A stretch of 64,000 nt of DNA from Stappia indica. Its GTDB lineage: Bacteria > Pseudomonadota > Alphaproteobacteria > Rhizobiales > Stappiaceae. Shown piece after piece: positions 1 through 8,590 of this stretch (position 1 is its first letter; each line of letters begins with the position of its first letter). Below the pieces are notes generated by a model. The model saw nothing but the letters and a program-made list of their open reading frames with translations, did no database searches and was not told the DNA's origin. A program made the translations under genes and the position numbers. The DNA lies in the NCBI RefSeq assembly GCF_009789575.1, contig NZ_CP046908.1, positions 1,736,001-1,800,000 of the forward strand. The letters run 5' to 3'.

Positions 1-195
1 CGCAACGCGCGAGATCTCCGCCGTCGTCGCCGCCTCGAAATCGCGCACGGCGTTGAGCACGACGATCTGCGGGATCGTCAGCCCCGTCTCGCGTGCCACC
101 CGCTTCGACCGGACATCCATCGCCTGCACGATCCGCCGGATCGAGCGAATGACATCGCTTGCATCCTTTTGGGCGGCTGCGCGTTCATCCGTCAC
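1..195 (-). CDS. MarR-family transcriptional regulator, 5' part only
   Basis: The gene runs off the left edge of the window; only 65 codons are visible. I chose the GTG at 195 because an AGGAG ribosome site lies just upstream. The visible protein is the N-terminal dimerisation helix and first winged-helix segment of a MarR protein (a helix with RSIRRIVQAMDVRSKRVA, then LTIPQIVVLNAVRDF). MarR proteins are dimeric repressors that often release DNA on binding a small ligand. It is transcribed away from the NAGGN operon, and a palindromic operator lies between them (256-269), so it probably represses itself and perhaps that operon. The ligand cannot be told from this fragment. Confidence 0.85.
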   Translation of the reverse strand, partial: MTDERAAAQKDASDVIRSIRRIVQAMDVRSKRVARETGLTIPQIVVLNAVRDFEAATTAEISRVA

Positions 196-238
196 GGGTC
201 TCTCCTTGCGTTGGGCCTTGTCCAGCGGCTTGCACAGA

Positions 239-267
239 TAATTACACCACAAAAGATTTGATTTCAA
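239..267 (-). promoter_or_regulatory. Putative sigma-70 promoter of the marR gene
   Basis: On the minus strand TTGAAA (267-262) is followed by 17 bases and TAATTA (244-239). The -35 hexamer lies inside the palindrome at 256-269, so a bound repressor would block it. Predicted by eye only. Confidence 0.5.
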
Positions 268-269
268 AT
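256..269. promoter_or_regulatory. MarR-type operator palindrome
   Basis: ATTTGA-TT-TCAAAT is a perfect 6+2+6 palindrome between divergent marR and asnO. TTTGA/TCAAA arms are common in MarR-family operators. It covers the -35 elements of promoters reading both ways. Confidence 0.6.
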
Positions 270-286
270 GATTTGTACTCTAACTA
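258..286 (+). promoter_or_regulatory. Putative sigma-70 promoter of the NAGGN operon
   Basis: TTGATT (258-263), a 17-base spacer and TAACTA (281-286) precede asnO, giving a leader of about 115 bases. The -35 element overlaps the MarR-like palindrome. Confidence 0.45.
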
Positions 287-409
287 ATGACCCAAGCCAG
301 CCACCGGATGCGGTGGGCCCTGTGCCCGCCCCGATGGCAGAAGTCATCCGCAAGCCCCGGAAAACCGGACCTTGCGGCAACACGATATGCAGCAAAGGGG
401 CTTCCTTTC

Positions 410-2185
410 ATGTGCGGTATTGCCGGCGAATTTCGCTTCGATGGACAATTTGCGGATGCGGAGGCGGTTGCCCGGATGACGGAGCGTCTGGCGCCGCGCG
501 GTCCCGACGGATCCGGCGTGATGGCACAGGGGCCCGTGGCGCTCGGCCATCGGCGGCTGAAGATCATCGACCTGTCGGAAAAGGCGTCCCAGCCCATGGC
601 CGATCCGGCGCTGGAGCTGTCCATCGTCTTCAACGGCTGCATCTACAACTACCCGGAGCTACGCAAGGAGCTGGAGGCCAAGGGCTACAGCTTCTTCTCG
701 CATGGCGACACGGAGGTGATCCTCAAGGCGTTCCACGCCTGGGGCGCCGACTGCGTGAAGCGCTTCCACGGCATGTTCGCCTTCGCCATCCATGACCGCC
801 GCGACGGGTCGGTCACGCTCGCCCGCGACCGCTTCGGCATCAAGCCGCTCTATCTTGCGGAAAAGGGCAAGCGCCTTCGCTTCGCCTCCACCCTGCAGGC
901 GCTGCTGGCCGGCGGCGACGTCGACACCGGTATCGACCGGGCGGCGCTCACTTGCTTCATGAGCTTCCATGCGGTGGTGCCCGCTCCGCGCACCATCCTG
1001 TCGGGCGTGCGCAAGCTGCCGCCGGCGACCGTGCGCCGGATCGAGGCCGACGGGCACTCCAGCGAACACCGCTACTGGAACGCGTCCTACACCCGCCGCG
1101 AGGAAGACAGCGGCCTGTCCGCCGACGACTGGCGCGACCGGGTGCTGGAAGCGCTGCGTCTCGCCGTGCGCCGCCGCATGGTCTCGGACGTTCCGGTCGG
1201 CGTCCTGCTGTCGGGCGGCGTCGACAGCTCGCTGATCGTCGGCCTGCTGGCCGAGGAGGGCCAGAAGGACCTGATGACCTTCTCCATCGGCTTCGAGGAA
1301 GCCAATGGCGAGAAGGGCGACGAGTTCGTCTATTCCGACCTGATCGCCGAGCGCTTCGGCACCGATCACCACAAGATCTTCGTGCCCTCGGCCGATCTCA
1401 TGACCTCGCTCCCGGACACCATCGCCGCCCAGTCGGAGCCGATGGTCTCCTACGACAATATCGGCTTCTTCCTGCTCAGCCGCGAGGTGTCCAAGCACAT
1501 CAAGGTGGTGCAGTCGGGCCAGGGCGCCGACGAGGTGTTCGGCGGCTATCACTGGTATCCCCCGCTGGCCGGCTCCAACGATGTCGTCGCCGACTATGCC
1601 CGCGTCTTCTTCGACCGCTCGCGCGCGACGATGGGCCGCCACCTCTCGCCCGAGTGGATGGCGGACAAGGACGAGGCCCTCGACTTCGTCGCGGCTCACC
1701 TGATGCAGGGCGGGGCTGAAACCCCGGTCGACCGGGCACTGCGTCTCGATGCCGAGATCATGCTGGTCGACGACCCGGTCAAGCGGGTCGACAACATGAC
1801 CATGGCCTGGGGCCTGGAGGCGCGCGTTCCCTTCCTCGACCACGAACTGGTCGAGTTGGCCGCGCGCATTCCGCCGGAGCTGAAGCTGGCGCAGGGCGGC
1901 AAGGGCGTCCTCAAGGAAGCCGCCCGCAAGGTCGTCCCGCATGAGGTGATCGACCGCAAGAAAGGCTACTTCCCCGTGCCCCAGCTGAAATACATCCAGG
2001 GCCCCTATCTCGACATGGTGCGGGATGCCCTGACCTCCGCTCCGGCGCGGGAACGCGGGCTGTTCCAGAAGGACTATCTCGACAGCCTCTTCACCGATCC
2101 GACGGCCCACATCACGCCGCTCCAGGGCTCCGAGCTCTGGCAGGTGGCCCTGCTGGAACTCTGGCTGCAGACCAACGACATCTGA
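410..2185 (+). CDS. asnO: N-acetylglutaminylglutamine amidotransferase, asparagine-synthetase family
   Basis: This 591-residue enzyme is expected to convert the C-terminal carboxylate of N-acetylglutaminylglutamine into an amide with glutamine as nitrogen donor, the last step in making the osmoprotectant NAGGN. I set the start at 410 so that Cys2 (MCGIAGEF) becomes the N-terminal nucleophile of the class II glutaminase domain (about residues 2-210). The synthetase half has the PP-loop VLLSGGVDSS for ATP binding. An AAAGGGG ribosome site precedes the ATG; longer in-frame starts would bury the Cys. It is followed after 10 bases by ngg and then an M42 peptidase. This three-gene arrangement identifies it as the NAGGN amidotransferase and not a general asparagine synthetase. 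Confidence 0.92.
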   Translation: MCGIAGEFRFDGQFADAEAVARMTERLAPRGPDGSGVMAQGPVALGHRRLKIIDLSEKASQPMADPALELSIVFNGCIYNYPELRKELEAKGYSFFSHGDTEVILKAFHAWGADCVKRFHGMFAFAIHDRRDGSVTLARDRFGIKPLYLAEKGKRLRFASTLQALLAGGDVDTGIDRAALTCFMSFHAVVPAPRTILSGVRKLPPATVRRIEADGHSSEHRYWNASYTRREEDSGLSADDWRDRVLEALRLAVRRRMVSDVPVGVLLSGGVDSSLIVGLLAEEGQKDLMTFSIGFEEANGEKGDEFVYSDLIAERFGTDHHKIFVPSADLMTSLPDTIAAQSEPMVSYDNIGFFLLSREVSKHIKVVQSGQGADEVFGGYHWYPPLAGSNDVVADYARVFFDRSRATMGRHLSPEWMADKDEALDFVAAHLMQGGAETPVDRALRLDAEIMLVDDPVKRVDNMTMAWGLEARVPFLDHELVELAARIPPELKLAQGGKGVLKEAARKVVPHEVIDRKKGYFPVPQLKYIQGPYLDMVRDALTSAPARERGLFQKDYLDSLFTDPTAHITPLQGSELWQVALLELWLQTNDI

Positions 2186-2195
2186 GGACACGACG

Positions 2196-4070
2196 ATGAC
2201 GGCAAGCAAGACCGGCGGCTCCGGGGGGAAGCGCGGCGAAGGATCGGGGCGAACGCCCCGTGAATCCCGCCAGAAGGACGCACGGCACCGGGACGCCTAT
2301 TCGCATCGGCTCAAGCGCATGCGCGAGCACGGCCTCAAGCCGCCGATCGACAACCAGCCGAGCGATGCGCCGGCGGTCACCGCCAACTGCGCGCTCGACC
2401 TCGGCTGGGGACGCCTGATGTTCGGACAGACCTTCTCGGAGCCCGAGCGGCTCGTGGCGACGCTGGAGGGCGAGTTGCCCGACCGCCGCGACATCGCCGT
2501 CTATGTGCGCGATCCGCATGTGCTGCTGGCCAACGCCCCGCAGGAGATCTTTCTCGATCCCTCTCATACGTTCCGCCTCGACCTCTCCACCTACCGGGCG
2601 TCCAAGCGGGCGCCCTCCGGCTTCTTCCTGCGCCGGCTCACCTCGCAGGCGGATGCGGACGAGATCAACCGCATCTACGCTGGTCGCGGCATGGTCCCCG
2701 TGCCGCCGGACTTCTTCTGGTCCAAGCGCGATGCCCGGTCGATCTGCTATTTCGTGGCGGAGGACGAGGTCAGCGGCGAGATCCTCGGCACCGTGACCGG
2801 GGTCGATCACCTTCGCGCGTTCAACGATCCCGAGCGCGGCGGCTCGCTGTGGTGCCTTGCGGTCGACCCGCAGGCGCGCCATCCCGGCGTCGGCCAGGCC
2901 CTCGTACGTCATCTGGCGGAGTATTTCGCGGCGCGCGGCCTTGCCTATCTCGACCTGTCGGTCATGCACGACAACGAGCAGGCCATCGCGCTCTACGAAA
3001 AGCTCGGCTTCCAACGAGTGCCCTATTTCACCGTCAAGCGGAAGAACCTCATCAACGAGACGCTCTACACCGGTCCGGATGTCGACGATGCGCTGAACCC
3101 CTATGCCACGATCATCGTGCGCGAGGCGCGCCGCCGCGGCATCCGCGTCGAGGTGACCGACGCCGAACACGGCTTCTTCTCGCTGTCCCAGGGCGGTCGC
3201 ACGATCCGCTGCCGCGAGAGCCTCAGCGAGCTGACCAGCGCCGTGGCCATGTCGATCTGCGACGACAAGACCGCGACGCGAAAGGTGGTCGAGGGCGCCG
3301 GCGTGCATGTGCCGGCACAGATCCTCGCGAGTGCCGGCGACGACGCGCTGGAAACCTTCCTGCGCGAACACGGCAAGGTCGTCGTCAAGCCTGCGCGCGG
3401 CGAGCAGGGACGCGGCGTTGCCGTCGGCCTGACCTCCATGGACGACATGCGCGCTGCCATCGATGAGGCCCGCCAGCTCTGCGACACGGTGCTGGTGGAG
3501 GAGTGCGTCGAGGGCCAGGACCTTCGGCTGATCGTCATCAACTACCGGCTGGTCGCCGCCGCCGTCCGCCGCCCTCCGACCATCGTCGGCAACGGCCGCA
3601 GCACCATTCGCGAGTTGATCGAGGCCCAGAGCCGCCGCCGCGGCGCGGCAACGGGCGGCGAATCCCACATTCCGCTCGACGCGGAGACCGACCGCACCAT
3701 TGCCCAGGCCGGCTATACGCTGGACGATGTCCTGGACAGCGGCACCCAGCTGCAGGTGCGCCGGACCGCGAACCTGCATACGGGCGGCACGATCCACGAC
3801 GTCACCGACATCGTCCATCCGGCGCTTGTCGAGGCGGCGGTGCGCTCGGCCCGCGCCATCGACATTCCGGTAACCGGCATCGACCTGATGGTCGCCTCCC
3901 CCACGGAGGCCGACTACCGGTTCATCGAGGCGAACGAACGGCCGGGCCTGGCAAACCACGAACCGCAGCCGACGGCAGAGCGCTTCGTCGACCTGCTGTT
4001 CCCGCTGTCCATGCCGGCCACAGCCCGCCAGGTCGTCGCCGACCAGCATGCCAACCAGGGGGCTACATGA
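2196..4070 (+). CDS. ngg: N-acetylglutaminylglutamine synthetase (GNAT plus ATP-grasp)
   Basis: This 624-residue two-domain enzyme is expected to acetylate glutamine and ligate a second glutamine, giving N-acetylglutaminylglutamine, the precursor of the osmolyte NAGGN. A charged N-terminal stretch leads into a GNAT acetyltransferase domain (roughly 130-290; acetyl-CoA loop region LAVDPQARHPGVGQALVRHL). A C-terminal ATP-grasp ligase follows (about 340-610, with KPARGEQGRGVAVG, VEECVEGQDLRLIV and the metal-binding end FIEANERPG). The fusion and its place between asnO and the M42 gene match the osmoprotectant trio known from rhizobia and Pseudomonas. Its stop codon overlaps the next start (ATGA). 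Confidence 0.92.
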   Translation: MTASKTGGSGGKRGEGSGRTPRESRQKDARHRDAYSHRLKRMREHGLKPPIDNQPSDAPAVTANCALDLGWGRLMFGQTFSEPERLVATLEGELPDRRDIAVYVRDPHVLLANAPQEIFLDPSHTFRLDLSTYRASKRAPSGFFLRRLTSQADADEINRIYAGRGMVPVPPDFFWSKRDARSICYFVAEDEVSGEILGTVTGVDHLRAFNDPERGGSLWCLAVDPQARHPGVGQALVRHLAEYFAARGLAYLDLSVMHDNEQAIALYEKLGFQRVPYFTVKRKNLINETLYTGPDVDDALNPYATIIVREARRRGIRVEVTDAEHGFFSLSQGGRTIRCRESLSELTSAVAMSICDDKTATRKVVEGAGVHVPAQILASAGDDALETFLREHGKVVVKPARGEQGRGVAVGLTSMDDMRAAIDEARQLCDTVLVEECVEGQDLRLIVINYRLVAAAVRRPPTIVGNGRSTIRELIEAQSRRRGAATGGESHIPLDAETDRTIAQAGYTLDDVLDSGTQLQVRRTANLHTGGTIHDVTDIVHPALVEAAVRSARAIDIPVTGIDLMVASPTEADYRFIEANERPGLANHEPQPTAERFVDLLFPLSMPATARQVVADQHANQGAT

Positions 4071-5233
4071 CACGACTGAGCATCGATACGGACTATCTGG
4101 CCGAGACCCTCAAGGCGCTGCTCGCGATCCCGAGCCCCACCGGCTACACGGACACGGTGGTGCGGTATGTCTCGGCCCAGCTGGAACAACTGGGGCTGCC
4201 GGTCGAGCTGACACGCCGCGGCGCCATCCGCGCGATCCGACGCGGCCGCCAGGACCGCGGCGCCCGGGCGCTCGTCTCGCATCTCGACACGCTCGGTGCC
4301 CAGGTAAAGTTCGTCAAGGACAATGGCCGGCTGGCGCTGGTGCCCATCGGCAACTGGTCCGCACGCTTCGCCGAAGGCGCACGCGCGACGCTGTATTCCT
4401 ATTCCGGCGCCTATCGCGGAACCATCCTGCCGCTCAAATCCTCCGGCCATACCTTCAACGAGGAGATCGACACCTCGCCCATCGGCTGGGATCACGTGGA
4501 GCTGCGCGTCGATGCCCTCGCCTTCGGCCGTGCCGACCTGGATCGCCTCGGCATCGAGGTCGGCGACATCATCGCCATCGACCCGCAGCCGGAATTCCTG
4601 GACAACGGCTTCATCATCTCCCGGCATCTCGACAACAAGGCGGGCGTTGCAGTCATGCTCGCCGCGTTGAAGGCCATGACCGAGGCCGAGGCGGAAACGC
4701 CCGTCGACATCCATTGGCTGTTCACGATCGCCGAGGAAGTCGGCGTCGGCGCCTCCTCGATCATCACCCACGACGTTGCCTCGCTGGTTGCCGTCGACAA
4801 CGGCACCACGGCGCCGGGTCAGAACTCGAGCGAATTCGGCGTCACCTTCTCGATGGCCGACCAGACAGGCCCGTTCGACTACCATCTGACGAAGAAGCTG
4901 GTGGAGCTGTGCCAGGAGCACGACATCCGCTACCAGAAGGACGTCTTCCGCTACTACCGCTCGGACTCCGCCAGCGCCATCGAGGCCGGTGCCGACGTGC
5001 GCACCGCGCTGATCACCTTCGGCGTCGACAGCTCGCACGGCTACGAGCGCATCCACATGCATGCACTGCGCTCGCTGGCCGAACTGATCACCGCCTATGC
5101 CTCCAGCCCGGTGGAAATCCCCCGCGACTACGAGGAAACGGCCGGCGTCTCCGGTTTCACCCGCCAGCCGACAGCCGAAGCGGAGCAGACACTGACGCCG
5201 GACGCGGAGAACACCGACCTGCCGCAGGCCTGA
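4067..5233 (+). CDS. M42-family peptidase of the NAGGN osmoprotectant trio
   Basis: This 388-residue protein is of the M42 glutamyl-aminopeptidase type, zinc enzymes of the cytoplasm. Metal-site segments visible are VSHLDTLG (His/Asp), the bridging region FIISRHLDNKAGVAV, the acidic pair TIAEEVGVGAS, VAVDNGT and a late His in ITFGVDSSHGYERIHMHAL. The start overlaps ngg by 4 bases (ATGA), so the three genes are probably translated together. Homologues always travel with asnO and ngg; the substrate is unproven, but turnover of the N-blocked dipeptide when osmotic stress ends is a reasonable guess. Confidence 0.88.
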   Translation: MTRLSIDTDYLAETLKALLAIPSPTGYTDTVVRYVSAQLEQLGLPVELTRRGAIRAIRRGRQDRGARALVSHLDTLGAQVKFVKDNGRLALVPIGNWSARFAEGARATLYSYSGAYRGTILPLKSSGHTFNEEIDTSPIGWDHVELRVDALAFGRADLDRLGIEVGDIIAIDPQPEFLDNGFIISRHLDNKAGVAVMLAALKAMTEAEAETPVDIHWLFTIAEEVGVGASSIITHDVASLVAVDNGTTAPGQNSSEFGVTFSMADQTGPFDYHLTKKLVELCQEHDIRYQKDVFRYYRSDSASAIEAGADVRTALITFGVDSSHGYERIHMHALRSLAELITAYASSPVEIPRDYEETAGVSGFTRQPTAEAEQTLTPDAENTDLPQA

Positions 5234-5248
5234 GCCGCGGCAGATGCC

Positions 5249-6202
5249 TCAGAGCGTCAGTCCGCAAGTCTCGAAGGCGGCGCGGGTCGCCTCCCGCTCC
5301 GCATCGGTCAGCTGCAGCAAGGGCGGGCGCACCGGCCCGCCGACCTGGCCCAGGAGCTCCTGCCAGTATTTCTGGTGCGCCTGCGGCTTGCCGCCGGGCC
5401 GCGTGCCGCGCAGCGCCTTGCGCACCGGATCGAGGCTGGCGCTGACCGCCTTCGCCCGCTCCGCATCGCCGGCAAAGGCCGCCTGCGTGTAGTCGTGCAT
5501 GCGCCGGTCCTTCGCGGTCTGCAGCAGATAGGGCGGCGAGGAACACAGGTAGAGCTGCCAGCCGAGCTCGAGAATATTGTCGAGCCACTCCTCTTCGGAG
5601 GCGGTGGAGACGAGAATCTTGTCGCCGACCATTTCCGTCAGCTTCACATACATCGGCCGCGGCACGCTGTACTTGATGGCGACGATGTTCGGCAGCTCCG
5701 CCACGCGGGCGCACAGCTCCGGGCTCATCAGATAGCCCGAATCCGGGTGGCTCCACATGGCGATGCCGATGTTCACCCGCTCGCAGATCGCCTTGTAGTA
5801 CTCGTAGACCGTGTCGTCCTGATCGCTGATGAAATGCAGGATCGGCGCATGCACCACGATGTAGTCGGCGCCCACCGCTTCCGCGTGCCGGGCAAGCTCG
5901 ATCACCGTGTCGAAGTTCTGGTCCGAGCAGGACATGATCGTCCCCGCCTTGCCCGCCGTCTCCTCCACCGCGATCTCGAAGTTGCGCTTGCGCTCGGCGA
6001 GCGACATGGAGAAGAACTCGCCCTGCTTGCCGGCGATGAAGAGCCCGGCGATGGCAAGATCGTCCACCCAGTGGCGGATGTTGGACCGCAGGCCGTCCTC
6101 GTCAAAGGAGAAATCCTCGCGGAACGGATTGAGCGCCGCTGCCCAGATCCCCTTCATGTTGGCACGGGCATAGGCCTTGGCGTCGAGCCTCGAATAATTC
6201 AT
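5249..6202 (-). CDS. Dihydrodipicolinate synthase/N-acetylneuraminate lyase family aldolase
   Basis: This 317-residue class I aldolase-fold protein has the family GxxGE-type loop (IAGKQGEFFSMSLAER) and a Schiff-base lysine in NIVAIKYSV. The usual Tyr-Tyr after the fourth strand of DapA is replaced by VVHAPILHF, so it is unlikely to be lysine-biosynthetic DapA. Family members cleave or condense pyruvate with aldehydes in sugar-acid and aromatic catabolism. The ATG at 6202 was chosen over an upstream in-frame start because a GAGG site sits before it and the upstream choice would overlap the preceding gene. It lies 5 bases after the molybdenum-hydroxylase gene, so the two are likely co-transcribed. 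The substrate is unknown. Confidence 0.8.
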   Translation of the reverse strand: MNYSRLDAKAYARANMKGIWAAALNPFREDFSFDEDGLRSNIRHWVDDLAIAGLFIAGKQGEFFSMSLAERKRNFEIAVEETAGKAGTIMSCSDQNFDTVIELARHAEAVGADYIVVHAPILHFISDQDDTVYEYYKAICERVNIGIAMWSHPDSGYLMSPELCARVAELPNIVAIKYSVPRPMYVKLTEMVGDKILVSTASEEEWLDNILELGWQLYLCSSPPYLLQTAKDRRMHDYTQAAFAGDAERAKAVSASLDPVRKALRGTRPGGKPQAHQKYWQELLGQVGGPVRPPLLQLTDAEREATRAAFETCGLTL

Positions 6203-6207
6203 TTCGG

Positions 6208-8430
6208 TCACCTCGTTGGAGCCGAGCGCAGGGCGCGCCACAGCGCCTCGGCGGTCAGCGGCATGGACTGGATCGCGGCGCCATGGGGGCGCAGCGCGTC
6301 GTTGGCGGCATTGAGGATCGCGGCCGGGGCACCGATGGTGCCGGCCTCGCCGACCCCCTTGGCGCCGAGCGCGTTGGCGGGCGATGGCGTGGACATCTTG
6401 CCGATGGAAAGGTGCGGCATGTCGGAGGCACGCGGCAGCGCGTAATCCATCAGCGAGCCGGTCAACAGCTGACCGTCGGCGTCATAGACGATCCGCTCCA
6501 TCAAGGCCTCGCCGATCCCTTGCGCAAAGCCGCCCCGGATCTGGCCCTCGACCATCATCGGGTTGATCACCGTGCCGATGTCGTCGCAGCAATGCGCCTC
6601 TTCGATGGTCGGCGTTCCGGTGTCCGGATCGATGGTCAGAAGAACGAGATAGGCGCCGTAGCCCCAGGCCTCGCCCTTGGCCTCGTAAACCACCTCGGCA
6701 CTCACCGGCTTGCCGCGGTCCGCGCCATCCGCAAGCTTGCCCAGAACGGCATCGCAGGCCTCGGCGAGCGCGCTTCCGCCGATCGGCGTGCTGCGGCTGG
6801 CCAGGGCGCCGATGCCGGTCGGGCAGTCTTCGGTGGACCCGTGCAGCACGCGCACCCGCTCAAGCGGCAGGGACAGCCGGTCGGCCGCAATCTGGGCGAA
6901 GGCCGTTTCGCGGCCGTGCCCCTGGCTGCTACCACCGCTCGCCACCTCTGCGCGCCCATCCGGATGCAGCGTCACCCTCGCGCTTTCCCAGCCCGTCCCG
7001 CAGGGCTCGACATAGAAGGCAAGGCCGAGGCCGGCGACGCCGCCCTCTGCCCGGATCCGGTCGCGCCGCCCCTTCAGCCGGTCGTAGTCCGCATCCCCTG
7101 CCAGCTTGTCGAGAAGTTCGGCATAGCGGCCGGAATCGAGCTTTGTACCGGTCGGCCCCGCATGCGGCAGCCGGTCAGGTGCCAGCAAATTGCGGCGGCG
7201 GATTTCCAGCGGATCGATACCGCTGGCGCTTGCCGCCTCGTCGACGAGCCGCTCCATCAGGCAATTGGCCTCCGGACGCCCCGCACCGCGATAGATGCCA
7301 ACCGCCGCGCTGTGCGTGAGCTTTGCTCGGGAATGGATATCGACCGCAGGAATGTCGTAGCCGCCCGGCAGGATCCGCCCTGCATTCCAGGCCGGAATGC
7401 CGGCGCTGTTGGGCAGCCAGTGGCCGAGCGGGCAGTCCACCTCGGCCGCCAGCGCCAGAAAGCGGCCCTCGGAGTCGAGCGCCAGCCGCCCCCGGCTGCG
7501 CGCCCCGCGGCCGTGGGTTGCCGACATCAGGTCCTCGCTGCGGCTCGACGCCCAGCGGATGGAACGGCGAAAGCGGAAGGCGGCCCAGACGGCGAATACC
7601 TCCTCGGGATAGAGCGAGGCCTTCATGCCGAAGGCACCGCCGACATCCGGCGCCCGGACCGCGATTCGCGCCTCTTCGATGCCGAGTATCCGGCAGAGCT
7701 CACGCCTCGCCCGGTGCGGTGTCTGGCTCGAATACCAGACCAGCGCACGATCCCGCTCCGCGTCGTAGTCGACGGCAATCGCACGCGGCTCGAGAGGAGA
7801 CGGCGCAAGACGCGGATGCTGCACCTCCACCTCGACCACAAGGGCGGCCGCGGCAAAGGCTGCGTCAACGTCGCCGCTGGACCAGTCGCCGCGAAAGCCC
7901 GGCACATCCGCGCCGGAATAGTCCGGCGCCGCGCCGTCCTCATCGATGTCGACGCCGACCAGGTCCGCGGCATCCTGCGCAAGGGAACGCCCGCTCGCGA
8001 GAACCGCCGCAACCGGCTGGCCGACGGCCGCAACAAAGCCGCGCGCAAGGACAGGAAATTCGGCCTCGCCCTCGAACGGCAGGACCGGATTGACGGCGAG
8101 CCTGCCGAGGGCATCGCCTTCCCGCGGACCAAAGCCGGAAAGATCCTCGCCCGTCACCACATGGGCGACCCCATCCATCTCCCGCGCGGCCTCGACATCG
8201 CAGCTCAGGATCGCGCCGCGCGGCAAGGGGCTGCGGACGAAGGCGATATGCAGCGCATCATGAAGCGGAATGTCGGAAACGTAACGGCCCTGCCCGGTCA
8301 CAAGGGCATCGTCCTCGCGGCGGCGCACGGCACGCCCGACGAGCGCATTGGCGGCGGATTCGTCCTCGTCCCGCACCGTCTGCGAAGCGTGCCCGGTCTT
8401 CATCGTCACGGCTGCCACCCGTCCTCCCAC
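6208..8430 (-). CDS. Xanthine dehydrogenase-family molybdopterin-binding large subunit
   Basis: This protein of up to 740 residues is the molybdenum-cofactor subunit of a hydroxylase in the xanthine dehydrogenase/aldehyde oxidase/CO dehydrogenase family. The N-terminal domain starts at GRAVRRREDDALVTGQGRY; cofactor loops include GGAFGMKASLYPEE and YRGAGRPEA. The catalytic glutamate is in the C-terminal GVGEAGTIGAP. The GTG at 8430 has a GAGGG upstream; ATG at 8403 is an alternative. The iron-sulphur and FAD subunits that normally accompany this protein are not next to it or anywhere in the window. It is followed by the DHDPS-family aldolase, suggesting a hydroxylation/aldol-cleavage pair for an unknown, possibly N-heterocyclic, substrate. 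Confidence 0.85.
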   Translation of the reverse strand: MGGRVAAVTMKTGHASQTVRDEDESAANALVGRAVRRREDDALVTGQGRYVSDIPLHDALHIAFVRSPLPRGAILSCDVEAAREMDGVAHVVTGEDLSGFGPREGDALGRLAVNPVLPFEGEAEFPVLARGFVAAVGQPVAAVLASGRSLAQDAADLVGVDIDEDGAAPDYSGADVPGFRGDWSSGDVDAAFAAAALVVEVEVQHPRLAPSPLEPRAIAVDYDAERDRALVWYSSQTPHRARRELCRILGIEEARIAVRAPDVGGAFGMKASLYPEEVFAVWAAFRFRRSIRWASSRSEDLMSATHGRGARSRGRLALDSEGRFLALAAEVDCPLGHWLPNSAGIPAWNAGRILPGGYDIPAVDIHSRAKLTHSAAVGIYRGAGRPEANCLMERLVDEAASASGIDPLEIRRRNLLAPDRLPHAGPTGTKLDSGRYAELLDKLAGDADYDRLKGRRDRIRAEGGVAGLGLAFYVEPCGTGWESARVTLHPDGRAEVASGGSSQGHGRETAFAQIAADRLSLPLERVRVLHGSTEDCPTGIGALASRSTPIGGSALAEACDAVLGKLADGADRGKPVSAEVVYEAKGEAWGYGAYLVLLTIDPDTGTPTIEEAHCCDDIGTVINPMMVEGQIRGGFAQGIGEALMERIVYDADGQLLTGSLMDYALPRASDMPHLSIGKMSTPSPANALGAKGVGEAGTIGAPAAILNAANDALRPHGAAIQSMPLTAEALWRALRSAPTR

Positions 8431-8514
8431 GGCCTGCCCTCATAACGGGCCGGCATCTGTCTTGGCGGAGAGTGGCGTCGTTCAGATATCGCAGCAAATA
8501 TCATGTTTCAAATC

Positions 8515-8537
8515 TGCTATCTGGATATTGGATAGCA
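8515..8537. promoter_or_regulatory. LysR-type operator between the hydroxylase and aspartate dehydrogenase genes
   Basis: TGCTATC and GATAGCA form 7-bp perfect inverted arms around 9 bases, containing the ATC-N9-GAT core typical of LysR sites. It sits in the divergent promoter region 8431-8590, and a LysR gene follows the aspartate dehydrogenase gene at 9445. Confidence 0.55.
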
Positions 8538-8590
8538 AACCGTCTGCCGATCACGCAGGATGGGCGACAGGATATCCTTCGGAGTCTTGC

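Noticed and set aside
659-2209. Long open frame on the minus strand opposite asnO
   Set aside because: It is a shadow of asnO produced by high-GC third positions; the translation is low-complexity and has no domain, ribosome site or operon logic.
6283-8445. 720-codon open frame opposite the molybdenum-hydroxylase gene
   Set aside because: It lies wholly antisense to a gene with clear family motifs; the translation is rich in Arg/Gly/Ala without recognisable domains.
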